A stretch of 64,000 nt of DNA from Struthidea cinerea (GCA_013397865.1 VZTI01002586.1:9274-73273); one strand, 5' to 3'; shown: positions 25,131-38,179, counted from the first letter of the stretch. Numbers and translations are program-made. Notes: generated by a model not told the origin, from the sequence alone.

Positions 25131-25852
25131 GCCAATAAGAAATGAATACTAGCGGATGAAAGTGAAAGAAAACCCAACTGTTTATTGACAGAGTGCCTAC
25201 ATGGCACAGGAAAAGGTAAATAAATGCTAAATATTGAATGGTCAGACCTTACCCCCCAACACACATGCATACCGGAACAAAAACCCAAAATGCCAGGAGG
25301 GAAAAAAAAAAAAAACAACAGCGGTTGGCCACATGGTGGGTAGAAAATGGCGCGGGCTTTCAGGGAAAAAAAACCAAACAAAAAAACCCCAGGAGATTCA
25401 AGCAGCAGTTTGGGCAAACAGATGTGAACCTGATGAATCTCTGATATGAGTCCCTCCTCTTCACAGCAGATGAAGCAGATGTGTGCTTGGTGTGCTTTCT
25501 CTCACCGGCTCAGCTTTTTCCCAGATGTGAGGCCAAAACGCAGCGGCCCCTCACCTTTCCCACTGGTCCCAGCTGACTCCTCCGCCACCAGTTGTCCTCT
25601 CTGATCTCAGACCAAAACCAAACCATCCAGTTCATTCCAAAAAGCCACCGAAAGATTGCTGCTGCAGCCTCTCCAAGGCCAGGGAAGGGGAAAAAAAACC
25701 AACCTTCTTGCCTAAGCTAACAAAAAACCAAGCTAGCCAAGCAAAAGCCCAGACCACACAGCACGCCAGATGCCTGGGGAGTGAGGTTTTAAAAAAAGCC
25801 CACAGAAGAGCCCAAGGCTCCCCTCTCCCCCGCACCCACCTTAAAGATACAG
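25131..25852 (-). mobile_element. LTR-like block, minus strand
   Basis: On the minus strand this reads as a G/T-rich LTR: a start such as TGCTGTATCTTTAAGG (plus about 25852), long TTTTTGG-rich segments, and AATAAA (plus 25181-25186) followed by a short tail. The plus strand shows A runs and AACC repeats accordingly. No target duplication or primer site could be fixed, so the ends are approximate. Alternatives are an unclassified A-rich single-copy region. Confidence 0.45.
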
Positions 25853-27353
25853 CATCCATTTTTGGGCATTAAAGCAGATGATCAGGGAATAGACTAATCC
25901 TCATAAATCACCCCAAGACACGTTTCAATTCAGAACTCTCATCTCATGGTAGGATTTATCCTTTCCGGCCCATCCCTCTGCAGAATACATTTCGGTATTT
26001 GACTGGCACCACATCAAACACTTCCAGTACCTGATCTGAAGTAAAACATTATGAATCAGACATGGCCAGGCTTGAAACACCACCAGCATTATTATAGCAG
26101 AAAAACTCCCTGATGACATTATTGAGCTCTGTGAAGGAGGCTACCAGCAGGATAATCCACCCATTCCCTGCAGACAGTGAGCCAGGCGAAGAAGGAAGAT
26201 GCTTCAGTTTTTCCTACAGAACTACTGCAAAATGAGAGATATCTGCTGACAAAATGTGACAATGGCCAAGGGGGATGGTGGGCCGGGTGGAGTCCTCAGG
26301 TGATATTTCACATTTCCTCAGGCAACAATTCCTACACAGCATATTTTTGTTGTTGCTGGCATTCAAGAGCCTCCAGAAGAGGGGATTACAGGGTGGGATA
26401 AGGCTTGCCTGCCTGATAAAGCCTAGCTGGAGATAAGGGCTACTTACATGTCTAATTTTAAAACTGGCCCTATCACCCTCTGCTTCTCTTGGTTCACAGC
26501 CAACCAGTGGTACCTAGGTAAGCAAGAAAAATTTGGTTAAGAGCTAAGAAATTGCTGGTAGGGGCTGAGAATCCACCTCCCCCTTTCTATGCCAGCCATG
26601 AAATGAGTCCCCAAGGCTTGAAGCATATTGAGATGCCATGCTCTTCCACTTGAACAGCCATCAGAGTCAGAAAACTGTCTTCCCAACACAGATGCCAGGC
26701 ACTTTGGAATCTAGACCTGCCTCCTCCACACACAACAACAATTTCTGGAAAGATAAAGAAGCCTTGGGGAATACGCACAAAAGAGCTGGGTGGATGGGGT
26801 CCTACCCAGCTGCTCACCTGCCCCAGAATCAGGTTATCTGTGCCTCAAACTTCCCTGTTACATCGTTTGGTTTTATTTAGGTTATGATTGGGCATCTGTA
26901 GCCAGGGCTTGTGCTATGATATGTGAAAGAATATGTCCAGCCCTGGAGCACCTAGAGGCTTCTTCCAATCAGGCATTACTTCCATCCAGAGGCAGAGATT
27001 AAACTAAGCTTGTCTGTCCAAGCCTCAAGAATTGCCATTGATTTATCTAACCTTGCCTTAAGTGCCATGAAAGGAACCCTAATGTATCCTTCCCAGAAAA
27101 AGACAGGAAGGTTTATCCCACCATCTCCACCCTCATGCTTCTAATACTCAGAGCTATCACACCACTCCTGAGCATTATTGCATTCAAACAGAGAAGACGG
27201 TGAGCTGCTGCAAACCTGTACAGGCCTAGTGATGGGAAACCCTGATTTATACCTAGGTGACAACTGTCACCTGCTTTAAAGTGTGGTTTTGAGAACAAAG
27301 CTCTGTCTCTTCTACATGGCTCGCTTTTACTTTGCATTTTCTGCCACCAGTGG
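25853..27353. other. Noncoding DNA, no gene seen
   Basis: Nothing recognisable beyond short unsupported frames. Confidence 0.55.
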
Positions 27354-27475
27354 GTAGGGAGAGGGAGAAGGGAGACAAAGAAGAGAAGGAAAGGGAAAGG
27401 GAAAGGGAAAGGGAAAGGGAAAGGATATGGGGAGGGGGAGGGGGAAGGGGAGGAGGAGGAGAAGGACAAGAAAAA
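27354..27475. repeat. Purine-rich tract with (GGGAAA)n microsatellite
   Basis: About 120 bases of nearly pure G/A on the plus strand. It includes six GGGAAA-type units (about 27390-27425), then GGGGAGGGGG runs and AGG/GGA repeats. Frames across it give Glu/Arg/Gly or Pro/Ser/Phe repeats and are not genes. Confidence 0.95.
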
Positions 27476-29204
27476 CAAGTATTCAAGGTTAGTAAAGGTA
27501 TAATAAAGCTGGAAGGTAGTAATACTTCATATGGCTCAGTTTGGAGAAGTCAGCAAGGACCCTGCTGTATATAAATCCCATCATGCCTGCCTCCTTGTGC
27601 TTTGATCATCAAGTATGATTGCTAAAACATGCAAGCCACAAACACTGACCCCCTGGCTATTTCACATGCCCTATTAAAACCAGGTCCTGAAACTCAGTTA
27701 ATCCCTCAGTTGGAAACAAAAGAAATAGAGGAAAACATTTAACCATCAGAAGGTAGCAGGAAAGCTCCAAGGGACATGCCACCCCAGGCTCACCATGCAG
27801 TGATGTCTCCCCAGCACAGAAGTGAATTGGAGAGGTGATGCAGCACAGAGCAGGTGAGGGCAGCAAAGAGGATCTGGGTGACCCGAGACAGTGAAAGGTG
27901 ATGGGATAGAAATTTTGAAATTTCTACAGAAATCAGTAATATGCAAGAGACCCTGATCAGGCTGACATGTCACCCCAACCAGCTGTTACGTGCTGCTGGT
28001 GGTACACCAAGCACAGATGGAACAGTCTGGCACATTCATGGTGCAGGGGGTCATTTGGTACATTGCCTACATGTAGCTGCACACTGGGGTTTAGAAAGCC
28101 ATGGCTGCTCTGCTGGGATGCAGTCTTGGCTCCATCAGCTTGGGCCCGGGCTCATCTGGCTCTATAGGAGCAATATTTTGTGGCTTCCAAAACTTTCATT
28201 GCCCAGTTTTGGATTTCATCAGGACCCTGCTGTGGCCCCTGGCAGCAGCCAAGGCTTCAGCTTTGAATCACACTAACAGGGCAGCACTTAGTGATGCAGT
28301 GGAGATCCCAAAACTGAGTGTACCCATGTGCTACGCATTCAATCACCAGCATAACTGTTTGCTGTTCCTGCAGGAAGGGCTTTTATCCCCAGGTCTTCTG
28401 CCCCCAAAAGATCTTTTCAGACACACTCACACAATTTCAGCAGAAACTGGATCCAAAGAACATAAAAAAGCAGTCATATATCCACATGAGTAGGGGACAC
28501 ACAAAGTAATGCATTCACAAGAGCAGCAGAAACTCATTAATCTGGAATTATGCTTTTGTTTACAACTTTCTCATGCAAGCCTTCAAAAGAAAACCGGATT
28601 GCAAAGAATTGTGTCAAGCTGACACGTACCTAAAAATGTGTCTGCTTCTCCAAATGATCCAGTTTGAACAAAAAAAAATCAGGGTATTTTAGGAACAATT
28701 GTGCCACATTTTCCCACCACTATTTCAGTATGAACTCAGGACTTGTCTTCTGATGGTTTTTAAACTTTCATTTTAACCTTTGAAAAGCAGCCCCAATGCA
28801 GACTGCCAGCTCACATGGCCCTCTGAAAAGCTGGTCCCAGACTGGTCCTTCAGACTATTTCCAGGGGGAGATATATTTCACCTCCACCCATTCTTGCTGT
28901 CTGGTTCTTAGTTTCTTATTTTGGTCTCCTCTCCAGATTTGCTATGCTCTGTACAATGGGCTCACAAGGAAAGCTGCCTTTGACTGATGAACAAGGTGAC
29001 ATTTCTGCATGAGAAAGAAACCCTTTGGGCTGTTTTGCAGTGAAGGAGGCTACAGGAGGCCAAAACTAGCTATTGATTAATATGATGGAGACAAACCCAG
29101 GGTCCTTTCAAATCCCCCTGGTTTTCCATTGCATTCCTTAATGAACCCACAGGATGGTAATTTTTTCCCTGTCATGCTTTCATTTGCAGATCTTCTTAGA
29201 CAAT
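27476..29204. other. Noncoding DNA, no gene seen
   Basis: Several frames of 60-130 codons overlap on both strands; none has a recognised domain. Confidence 0.5.
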
Positions 29205-29295
29205 TTGTTTGGGGTTTTGGTGTTTTGGTTGGGGGGGGGGGGGGGGGTTTTTGGGGTTTTTTTTGTTTCAGGTTTTGGGGTTTTTTTTGGTTGGC
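29205..29295 (+). repeat. G17 run inside a T/G-only stretch
   Basis: Seventeen consecutive G at 29231-29247, followed by TTTTTGGGGTTTTTTTT and further GGGG/TTTT blocks. Four or more G runs lie within 60 bases, so the plus strand can form G-quadruplex. Homopolymer length is error-prone in sequencing. Confidence 0.9.
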
Positions 29296-29300
29296 ATCAC

Positions 29301-32300
29301 CATATGTCTTCTTTCAGTCAATGTGAACCACCACAAGTCCCCAGTCCTGCACCCCAATACAACCTGTATCCAGCTTCTGGAGTCTAACGCAGCACTAATA
29401 ACGAGGACTGAGGGCTGAAACCCCTACTGCCCAAAGTCAACACGGCTTGGCACAGATTTTGGCATTTGAATGCCATAGATCTGCAGTGCAGATTTTCATG
29501 CAGAGGAGAAAAGAAGGCTTCTTTCCTCACTGAATGCAGAGCCTTTTCATGGCCACCACTGCATCCGCTCAGAAGGGTTAGCAGTGCTGAGTGGAACCAT
29601 GTTGATGGCCACATTTGTCTTCATAATGACTAAAAACAATGAAGTCTGTCTTTCCTTCTGCAGCCTGGACCTTGTAGCACTCAATGCCAAGCTGTAACAG
29701 GAGGAAACAGAAGGAGACATGGGACAGTTGGATCATGCACAAAAAAATTAAAGAAAATTACTAGTTTCAAACCCAGCACGGATATGGGGAGGCAATGGGA
29801 TTTGGTCACTAAAAGGATCATACATGGTAGGTCAAACTTCATGTTTCCATTGAAGGAGCTTGATTGATTTCCCAGTCATTGCCTTTACTGTGTTCATCTG
29901 TTTCAAAAGCCTTGACAAGACAAGCTGTAAAGAATCCTCCAAAAACACCTTGGGGAACAACCCCATGCTTCTAAAATAAGACCAATAGAAAATACACAGT
30001 GAGTAGCAATTCTGCCTCAGCAAGACAAATGGATCAAAATTCCCCCAGGTCTTTTCCAGCTCTCACTCCTGGGAAACTTGAGCCTAGACCCCAGATGCTT
30101 TATAGCTCTCAATGCCTCCCATGCCATGGAGTCACATACATTCACCCTGGCTGAAGGTTTGGCCCTTGTGTTGGAATTGGCTGAGAAGCGTGTCCTCTAA
30201 AGCACTTCACAACTTATTGGTGTCACCACAGGAAAGTGGGTCACAGTCATCCCTTGATTTTAGGACAGTAAGGTCCCCTCCATTTTACAGTCCCCATTAA
30301 AATCTTTCTGCATCCTTCTCAGTGTTATTTTTTTCCTGGCGTAAGTGTTCATGATGCATACAGGAGACCCACAACACACAGCAGCAGGAAGGATATTAGA
30401 CCTTGTGAATTGACTTGTAGTGGGAATTTCCTTGGCTATCCCCAAAGTTGAAGAGACAGGCAAGCCAAATGTGAAAAGCAATAAGTAGGGAGACAGTCTT
30501 GACAATCAGACCACCCCATAATTTTATAACGTGAGTTGTAAAAATATATTGCATAAATAAATGCTGCAATCCTCTTTTTTATAAGGAAATTGAACAAAGT
30601 GGAGCTTTTGAGATACTCACCAAGTAAAAATTCTGCCTGGTGTGCAGCAAAGGTGAGGCATGGGTTTCCTTCTCTTCCTACCTCTGCTCCTGACTCTTTC
30701 TGTGCCAGGCATTGTCCTACTAAGCATTTCCTCAATCCTGTGAGTGTGACTCTGCTGTAGGATCAGGTGTGCACTACCAGCCCCTCACATCCCAATGTCA
30801 GTCATCCCATGTGCAAACTCTAAATGTTATCCTCAAGAGCAGTCATTGAAGCCAGATTCGAGACATGCTTTAAGAGAGTGACAACAATGAAGGAGGTTCC
30901 AGATAGTTTGCCGAACTGGACATACTCCAGAGGTGCATCCTCAGATGAGGTGCTCTGGCTGACCCCCTTCACCTGAACTCTGAGATACCTTTCTTCACAC
31001 ACATCTTTGTTTATACTTTCCCTGATTTCTGTCTCAGCCCAGTACCTTTGCCAACAGGGCTCGTCCTCCTTTGAAATCTCAAAGGGGACAAGTCTCGCTT
31101 TATATGGGTGATGTTGAGAGGCATCAAAAAGATCATTATTTGGGTCTTCTGAAATAGTCCAGAGCCTCCCAGCCTAAATCAATCAAAGATTTACAGTGGT
31201 TTTACCAAAGAGAGCACTTGGTTGGATCTGGATGCCACTGAGTTGTACTAAATGTAGCCAGGAAGGGAAGAGAGACTCATCATGTGCTTACACTTATGTT
31301 TGTTCCCAACCCGAGGAGCTCCCTGACTTCTGTGCTACACTCACCTGCCCCTACTCATGCCAGATGGAGCTGTTTTGTATCAAGATCCCCAAATCTAAGG
31401 TCTTCTCTAGGTCACCAGGTTAAACTGTGTATTTCACTACCACCAGGGCACGGGGACCCTGAAAGCAGGGCTTTCTGTTGGTCTGGTCCGAGGAAATAAA
31501 CCAGCTCTAAGGTGTTTTAATGTGTGTCTGTCCATATTCACATATTCCTGTGCAAACACAGGAAGGAGCTACAGCCCACACCTAAGCAGAGTCCAATGAG
31601 CACACAAACTCTGGGATGTAAATCCGTCATACATGTAAGACATGGTGTTTCCTCACAGATAAATTAATTTTGACTTTCTGCTAACTGCTGAATGCATTCT
31701 TGTGTTTGAGAAGGAGTCTTTTATCCAGATGAAGCGTATTAAACAAGGGGCATAGGCAGTGGATATTTTTCTCAAAAGACTTTCCAGGCAGATGTCTCAA
31801 GCCTGTCCTCTGCAGTAAGGGGACAGGAAAACGGGCTAGTTCTGTTTCTTTTCCAACTCTTGTACTTGTGTTTCTGCTCTGGAGCCTCTAAGCACCAACA
31901 GGATGGAAGAGAATGATGTCAAAAGATGTGACAGATGAAAGAAATAATCCATGGATGAGGGTGTTTGCAATGTTGAACTCCTTCCTGGCAAGTGTTTTTA
32001 AATTATTGTCTTAACACAAGGTTTGTGGACCTGGGAGGATGCAGATGGGCAATTCAGCACCCAGTCCAGCCATCCAGTCCAGCCAGGTGCTTTGAAGTGG
32101 GGGCAACACTTTACCCCCCACCCAAGAGCTGTGTGGATTGAGCTCTGCTCTCAGCTGGGCACATCAAGAGCCCTCCTCCACATTTCAATCCACCCTACTC
32201 CAGCAGGACCCTGTTTTGACCTCCTGACTGTGCCATGCAAACTGAGCTAAAGTGAGAGGAACTGCCAAGAATGGATCAGAGCCTTGAGCAATCCCATGTC

Positions 32301-32448
32301 TTGTCTCACTCTGGCAAAGAAAAAATGTGTCGGGAAAACTGCAAAAAATCCAGAATAAGCAAATGTGAATCAATAGCAGGAATCTCTTTCTAACTTCCAG
32401 CAAATATTTACTTAAACTCCCAGAGCAGACATGGACAAATATTGCCTC
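29301..32448. other. Noncoding DNA, no gene seen
   Basis: No gene or recognised repeat. AAATAAACC near 31493 follows a GC-richer stretch and might be an LTR remnant, but I could not define ends. Confidence 0.5.
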
Positions 32449-32550
32449 ATCAGACCTTTTGGGGGGATTAAAAATGTCTTTTCAATGGAAAAAGAAAATC
32501 TACTCATTTTTGTTTGCTTCAATTCAGCTGTTCTGACTTTTTCTCTTCTG
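32449..32550 (+). repeat. Direct repeat, copy 1
   Basis: About 100 bases beginning ATCAGACCTTTTGGGGGG. They recur with few changes at 34443-34542 in the same orientation, 1.99 kb apart. The central AATGGAAAAAGAAAATCT is identical. Noncoding; family unknown. Confidence 0.8.
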
Positions 32551-33496
32551 AAAGGAAAGCTCAAGTATTTTAATTTTTGGTCTCTCTGTTCAGAAATCCT
32601 TCCACCTTCCTCAGAGAAAAAACATAACACGTTAAAAAGAAAAGAGTAAAAAAGGCAATTGGAGTTTTACGTCGGATATGTACTGGAGAATGAAGATTTA
32701 CTTCCCTTCAAAATCTCTGTTTTCCTTTGTATTGTAAAAGCTAATTATTCTATTTCCTGATGGATGCTCTTGTTATCTGCATAAACATCCACTGCCATGG
32801 TGAGAACGTGCCAGGGTCATGGCATATTATTATAGTATATTGAATTTTTTCCTGAGGCTGATCATCTCCTAAATAGTCACTCCTGACATTTAAACAGGGA
32901 TGTATTTGTGGCAAGAAACAGAGAAAATTTATCCAAAACTGAAGCTGGCTGAAAAAAACAGAGCAAGGCAAAAAATTCTTAAAGTGCAACAAAGAAAAGG
33001 CTGAAATAGAGGAGTTAAGTGGGTTTAACCAATAACTTTTACATGTGTCAACCCCATGTAACACCAGAATGTTCATCTGCAGAACAGTTATAACAATACA
33101 AACCTGTGGCTGCCAAAGCCATCATCTCATGGCTATTTAGTTCTCCTATCCCTCAGCTACTGCTAGGAAATGAGTTTAGCCTCTTTAACTTCACTGCATC
33201 CACCCTTGACTGTGAATGCCAGGCAACTGTCATCTTCTGCCCCATCCCTTGCTCCACAATCTACTTCTTCCCTCATTCGAATAAATTACCCACTGCAGGA
33301 TGTTGTGATGTGTGTGTCCGTCCTATGGCACAAATTAAACATTGTCAACCTGCATATCTGTATCCAAAAATGACCACAGGATCACAGCATTGTTTGGTGG
33401 GAAATGAATCTCCAAACCACTTTCTGGTAGGTCAGAAAATCACTGTCACCACCAGCCTTCCCTTACCCCTGCAGAGACACTGGGATGACAGTAAAA
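32551..33496. other. AT-rich noncoding DNA between repeats
   Basis: No gene seen. The plus frame 33106-33573 runs into the CR1 fragment and is not a gene. Confidence 0.5.
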
Positions 33497-33891
33497 GACT
33501 GGGAGAGCTGGGGGTGTTCAGCCTCGAGAAGAGAAGGCTCCAGGGAGACCTTAGAGTCCCTGTCAGTGCCTAAAGGGGCTCCATGACAGCTGGAGAGGGA
33601 CTTTGGACAAGGGCCTGGAGGGACAGGAGAAGGGGGAATGGCTTCCCACTGCTAGATGGCAGGGTTAGGTGGGACATTGGGAAGAAATTCCTGGCTGCGA
33701 GGGTGGTGAGGCCCTGGCACAGGTTGCCCAGAGAAGCTGTGGCTGTCCCATCCCTGAAAGTGTTCAAGGCCAGGTTGGATGTGGCTTGTAGCAACCAGGT
33801 CTAGTGGAAGGCATCCCTGCCCATGGCAGGGGGGTTAGAACAAGATGGTCTTGAAGATCTCTTTGAACCCAAAACCATTTGCTGATTCTGT
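33497..33891 (+). mobile_element. CR1 LINE 3' end, 5'-truncated
   Basis: Starts in GGGAGAGCTGGGGGTGTTCAGCC and runs through GGTTGCCCAGAGAAGCTGTGG to a degraded tail (CCATTTGCTGATTCTGTGG). All is CR1 3' noncoding region in plus orientation. It has no ORF2 and is dead on arrival, as is usual for bird CR1 copies. Confidence 0.92.
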
Positions 33892-34442
33892 GGAAACAGC
33901 ATTGCTCCCTTCCCCTGCAGCGCATCCCTGGTGGTTGTTCCCAGGAGCAGTCGGGGACTACTGATGGGCTGCTGGGTAGATGGAGGTACTGGGGAATGAT
34001 GATCCCAGGAAGAGAAAGGCTCACTTCTCCTGGAGAGGCTGGACAGGGTGATGGAGCAGAGACCATACATATGACACCCAGACATGAGCAGTCAGATAAC
34101 CTTGCAGGCGCATCTCTGTGGTGATGAACCACAGAGGTTCTGCACATCTGCTACCCCATTTGAGGCACAAAGCAGGACAGAAATCTTCATACCTAGCTCT
34201 GCTGTAAGGACAGCTCCTGATAGGCTAGGTTTGTGGTGGGAATAACTTTCCTTATGCACACCATTCTGCTACTGATTAGCAGGTAAGATTTCCATCACAC
34301 CAGGTCTTCTGCAGGTTTGGAACAGGAGCAACAAAATTATGTGGTGGTTATACTCTGCTAGGAAATGCTCAGAGTTGAACAAGTTGTGTCAATTAACTCA
34401 AATAAAAAAGGAGTTAATTGCAAAGAGGGTGGTAAAACAGTT
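33892..34442. other. Noncoding DNA with one small perfect hairpin
   Basis: No gene. At 34390-34420, CAATTAACTC and GAGTTAATTG form a 10-bp inverted repeat around an 11-base A-rich loop. Confidence 0.55.
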
Positions 34443-34542
34443 ATCAGACCTTTTGGGGGGGTATTAAAAACATATTTTCAATGGAAAAAGAAAATCTCTT
34501 TTTTGTTTGCTTCTATTCAACTGTTCTGAGTTTTTCTCTTCT
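34443..34542 (+). repeat. Direct repeat, copy 2
   Basis: Partner of 32449-32550. Small substitutions and one or two single-base indels separate them. The flanks differ on both sides, so either a short dispersed repeat or a local duplication is possible. Confidence 0.8.
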
Positions 34543-36023
34543 AATTTCCTATGGAAAAAAAAAAAGAGAGAGTTTATCACTGGTGGGAAACGGAAAGCAT
34601 GATAGCTTCACGGAGAAGGAAAGAGGTGTTGTTCCCCAGGCTCTTTTATTTCTTAGTAAAAATAACATTGTGAAGAAGAGAGAGTGGAAAAGAGAAACTC
34701 GTTATATGCCTTCTGACCTCCCAGACTCGAATCATACTCTGGATTTCCCCTATGGAATAAGCCTCCTATCCAATCCCAAACTGGCACAGAACAAAACAAC
34801 AACCAAAACACAGAAACTCTAATGCATTTTAATTGTGTTTTAGATTACCTCTGAGCATTGCTATCTCAATTGTGTGTCTTCTGATATCATCCAGGCTAGT
34901 TACTTATTTAAATTATTGCAGTTATATGGAGAGTTTTGCCAACACTATTTGAAGACCCTCTCACAAGAGTCCCAGACCCTGCCAAGGGTCTGGGGAAGAA
35001 ATGACACCCCCCTGCTGCCTCCCCATGTCTTTATTTATGGTAAACTTTGAGGAGTTGGGCTGAAACCAAGCACCAGGCTGATACCTGACACCAGCACTGT
35101 GCCAGACTCTGGCTGATTTACACTGGGGAACAAAGCCAAATGGAAATACAACTGTATGAGGAGAAGGAGTTTGCACTGCAGAATATGGATGTATGCAATC
35201 AGCCAGCACGGGAATGGAGACAGTCCATTTTAGAGCAATAATTTCGCTCCTCCTGTACCTTTTTTATTTTCCATGTTAACACAAAAATCTCCAGTAGCTG
35301 CTACCTGCTGTAAAAAACTTCACGTTTCTCAAGGTCATTGACACACAGAATGTGAAAGATCAGAGCACTGCCTCAAGCTTGGATCTCAATTACCCTACTG
35401 CAAACCTTGAGTGATGACATGTGCCTCGCAGCTGATAATGCAGTACTTTATTGTTCTGATGCAGTCATTAAATGTTGTTGGCACCAGGTACATGCTTCGG
35501 TTTGTGTTGCTGGTTGTTGGGGGTGGGGGGCTGGTTTCAGGCAGCTGATGTTACTGTCATGGAAGCATCTTAGTCTGGGACAAGAAAGGCCAAAACACTC
35601 CGTGGGTTGCATCCAAAATTTCCTATGAATTGGTCCCATCCCAGCAAGGGACAGAGCTTGACGTTGTCTGAAAAGTCCCAAAGATGAGCAGAAGGAGAAC
35701 TGAAGTGGCTTTACTGTAGCTTTTCCTTTCACAAGCTCCAGGCTAAGAATTAACAAGACAATGACAAGTATTGTCACCAGCTGGGTCATCTACATGCATC
35801 TATCCACTCTTTGAAGGAACCAGGCAAAAAGAACGGACAAATTTGGTCTGCTGATGTTGGCCAAGTGTAGGATCTGTTCTTCAAAGTTTAATATCTGATA
35901 TGCCCTTGATGAGAGGATTTTATATTAAACAGACTTTAGGGCATGGGAGTTGGACCTGGAACTTGCTCTCTGCTTCATGCATTGCCCCAGTATTGCAGTG
36001 ACTCTGGGAATGGTGCACTGATA
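34543..36023. other. Noncoding DNA, no gene seen
   Basis: No recognised repeat or coding content. Confidence 0.55.
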
Positions 36024-36609
36024 GGTTGCATCAAAAGAGAGGTGGCCAGAAAGTCAAGGAAGGTGAATCTTTCCCTTTACTCTGCCCTCATGAGACCCTA
36101 TCTGGAATTCTGCATCCAGCTCTGAGGTCTCCAATATAAGAATGACATGGACATGTTAGAGCAGGTCCTGAGAAGGGACACAGAGATGCTCCAAGGTCTG
36201 GAGCACCTCTGCTGTGGAGATAGGCTGGGAGAGCTGGGGGTGTTCAGCCTGGAGAAGAAAAGGCTTCAGGGAGACCTTAGAGCTTCTAGTGACGAAAGGG
36301 GGCTTATTATAATAGAGGGAGACCAGCTTTTTTTATATGGGCATGTAGTGATAGGAAAAGGAAATGGTTTTAAACTAAAAAAGAATAATTTTGGATTAGG
36401 TATTAGGAAGAAATTCTTCCCTGTGAGGGTGGTGAGGCCCTGGCACAGGTTTCCCAGAGAAGGTGTGGCTGCCCCATTCCTGAAGTGTCCAAGGCCAGGT
36501 TGGACAGGGCTTGGAGCAACCTGGTTCTAGCAGCTGTCCCTGCCTATGACAGGGGGGGTTGGAATTGGATGGTCTCTAAAGTCCCTTCCAACCCACAGCA
36601 TTCTGTGAC
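36024..36609 (+). mobile_element. CR1 LINE 3' end, including the end of ORF2
   Basis: Begins with GCATCAAAAGAGAGGTGGCC, which lies in the last part of CR1 ORF2. It passes through CTCATGAGACCCTATCTGGA and the conserved GGAGATAGGCTGGGAGAGC, and ends in the degraded tail CCAACCCACAGCATTCTGTG. Plus orientation. Stops and indels disrupt it. Confidence 0.93.
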
Positions 36610-37814
36610 CCCAAGTAATGCACATGCATGGCAAATACAGAAAACACCTTCAGCTGCTCACTGACAAGCTGGTGCTGGATTCTTTGCCCTTGGGTGGCAG
36701 CTAAGGCTAACCAGGCAACAGGTAGAAAGCTGACAGGAACTGAGGACCACATTTACAAAAGGCCTTCTGAGGTTCCACAGGGAGCTGTCTTGGTCACGAC
36801 AGGCTCTACCGGAACCTGCATTATCCAGCAGCACTGGAGGAGGTCTGGGTTCTTGGTGTGAAATGTCAGGCTGCATTCAGGATGGGATGGCCCAAAGCAT
36901 GGCACTGCAGTACTGCCAGGATCACGAGGTCTATTGATTGGATCTCCAGATTAATTAATGTGCTGTGAAATGCCTGGTGGCAGTGCTGAATGCTGATCCT
37001 CAGCAGAGGCAATCTGATATTCAGTACTGATTTCAGCCTGGCTGAGAATTGCCATGCACAGTCCCAAATATGTCCTTCATAATATAAAAGCAAATAGCAA
37101 GGGGAAAAAAACCAGACCACTTGCCCACGACTCCTGCAGCCCACTCTGCAGTCACCTTAGCTCATCTCAAAGGGAGGTCTTTCAAGTCTGCCTTTCATTA
37201 TAAAAATGATTAATCTCCATTCTTGCCGAGAACAAAGGGACCTACAGCGGGCTTTGCATCAAGCAAGGAAAACCAAGAAAAAAAATGAGCAATACTTCAT
37301 TTTATACATCGTCAGTCATAGGCTACTAGTTTTTGGTAGAAGAGCTGACAGCAGCTGTGCCAGACCCAGAAGGGACTTGCAGTAGGCACAGCTTATTAGA
37401 AATGACCAGGGAGCTGTGAAAACTCGCCTCCTTTGAAATCGGTATGAAATAGTTTGATTTTTTGCTCCATTTAATATGGGCTCAGCAGGAGCTGGAGATG
37501 GGTGCCAAAGTGAAGCCAAGCAAATATCAGTCAGACAAGCCTTCCCAATGCTTCTGCTGCTTGCTAGTGCATTTGGTTACAGAAGCGTGAATTCCTCATG
37601 CTTGTGCCAAACATACTGCTATGGGATGAGTAATTTTGCCTCTATAAATTGAGTCATCACTGGAGTTAGGCAGACACTAACACAACACAGTATTGCACAC
37701 AGGTCTCCCAGTCCTTCTGATGCCATGATGATTTTTTGCCTTTTCTTTTATACCCCTTTATACCTTTTTACAACTTCTGTATTCTTAGTGGTTTTTAGCC
37801 TACATTCTTGGACT
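36610..37814. other. Noncoding DNA, no gene seen
   Basis: No recognised repeat or coding content. Confidence 0.55.
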
Positions 37815-38179
37815 TGTTTGTCAAGCTAGGAGACTGAACATTTTAGAAGCTTCGTAGTTAGGGATCAGAATGCCCCAGACACCAAGGTCCTCTCCAGAAC
37901 ACATTTTGTAAACTAAGATAGAACCATCCAGGGGAAGGTTCCTTGGGGAGGTAGGCTGATTTGAGCCTCTCATTGGGGAATCTTTGATAGATATGCAGAT
38001 TAGTAAGACCTACAATGTAATACCCGCTGGATTGTGTGTGTGCATTGCGGTGTGCATTTCAGCGCATTCCACCTGGACGTGGTGCACCTAAGGATCCTTA
38101 AAATAAATACAGAGGTAAAATCCCTTTTTCCCTTCTAACCATGTTTGATTCTTGATTTTAAGACCAGGAAAAGGCATCA
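37815..38179 (+). mobile_element. LTR-like segment
   Basis: An LTR-like order on the plus strand: an ATTGGGG (inverted CCAAT-like) motif near 37972, a GATATGCAGA stretch, AAAATAAATACAG near 38100, and an ending AAAGGCATCA followed by single-copy DNA. I found no target duplication and the left end is a guess. No internal sequence is present. Confidence 0.4.

Noticed and set aside
27253..27574. Glu/Arg-repeat and Ser/Pro/Phe-repeat frames
   Set aside because: Translation of the (GGGAAA)n purine tract.
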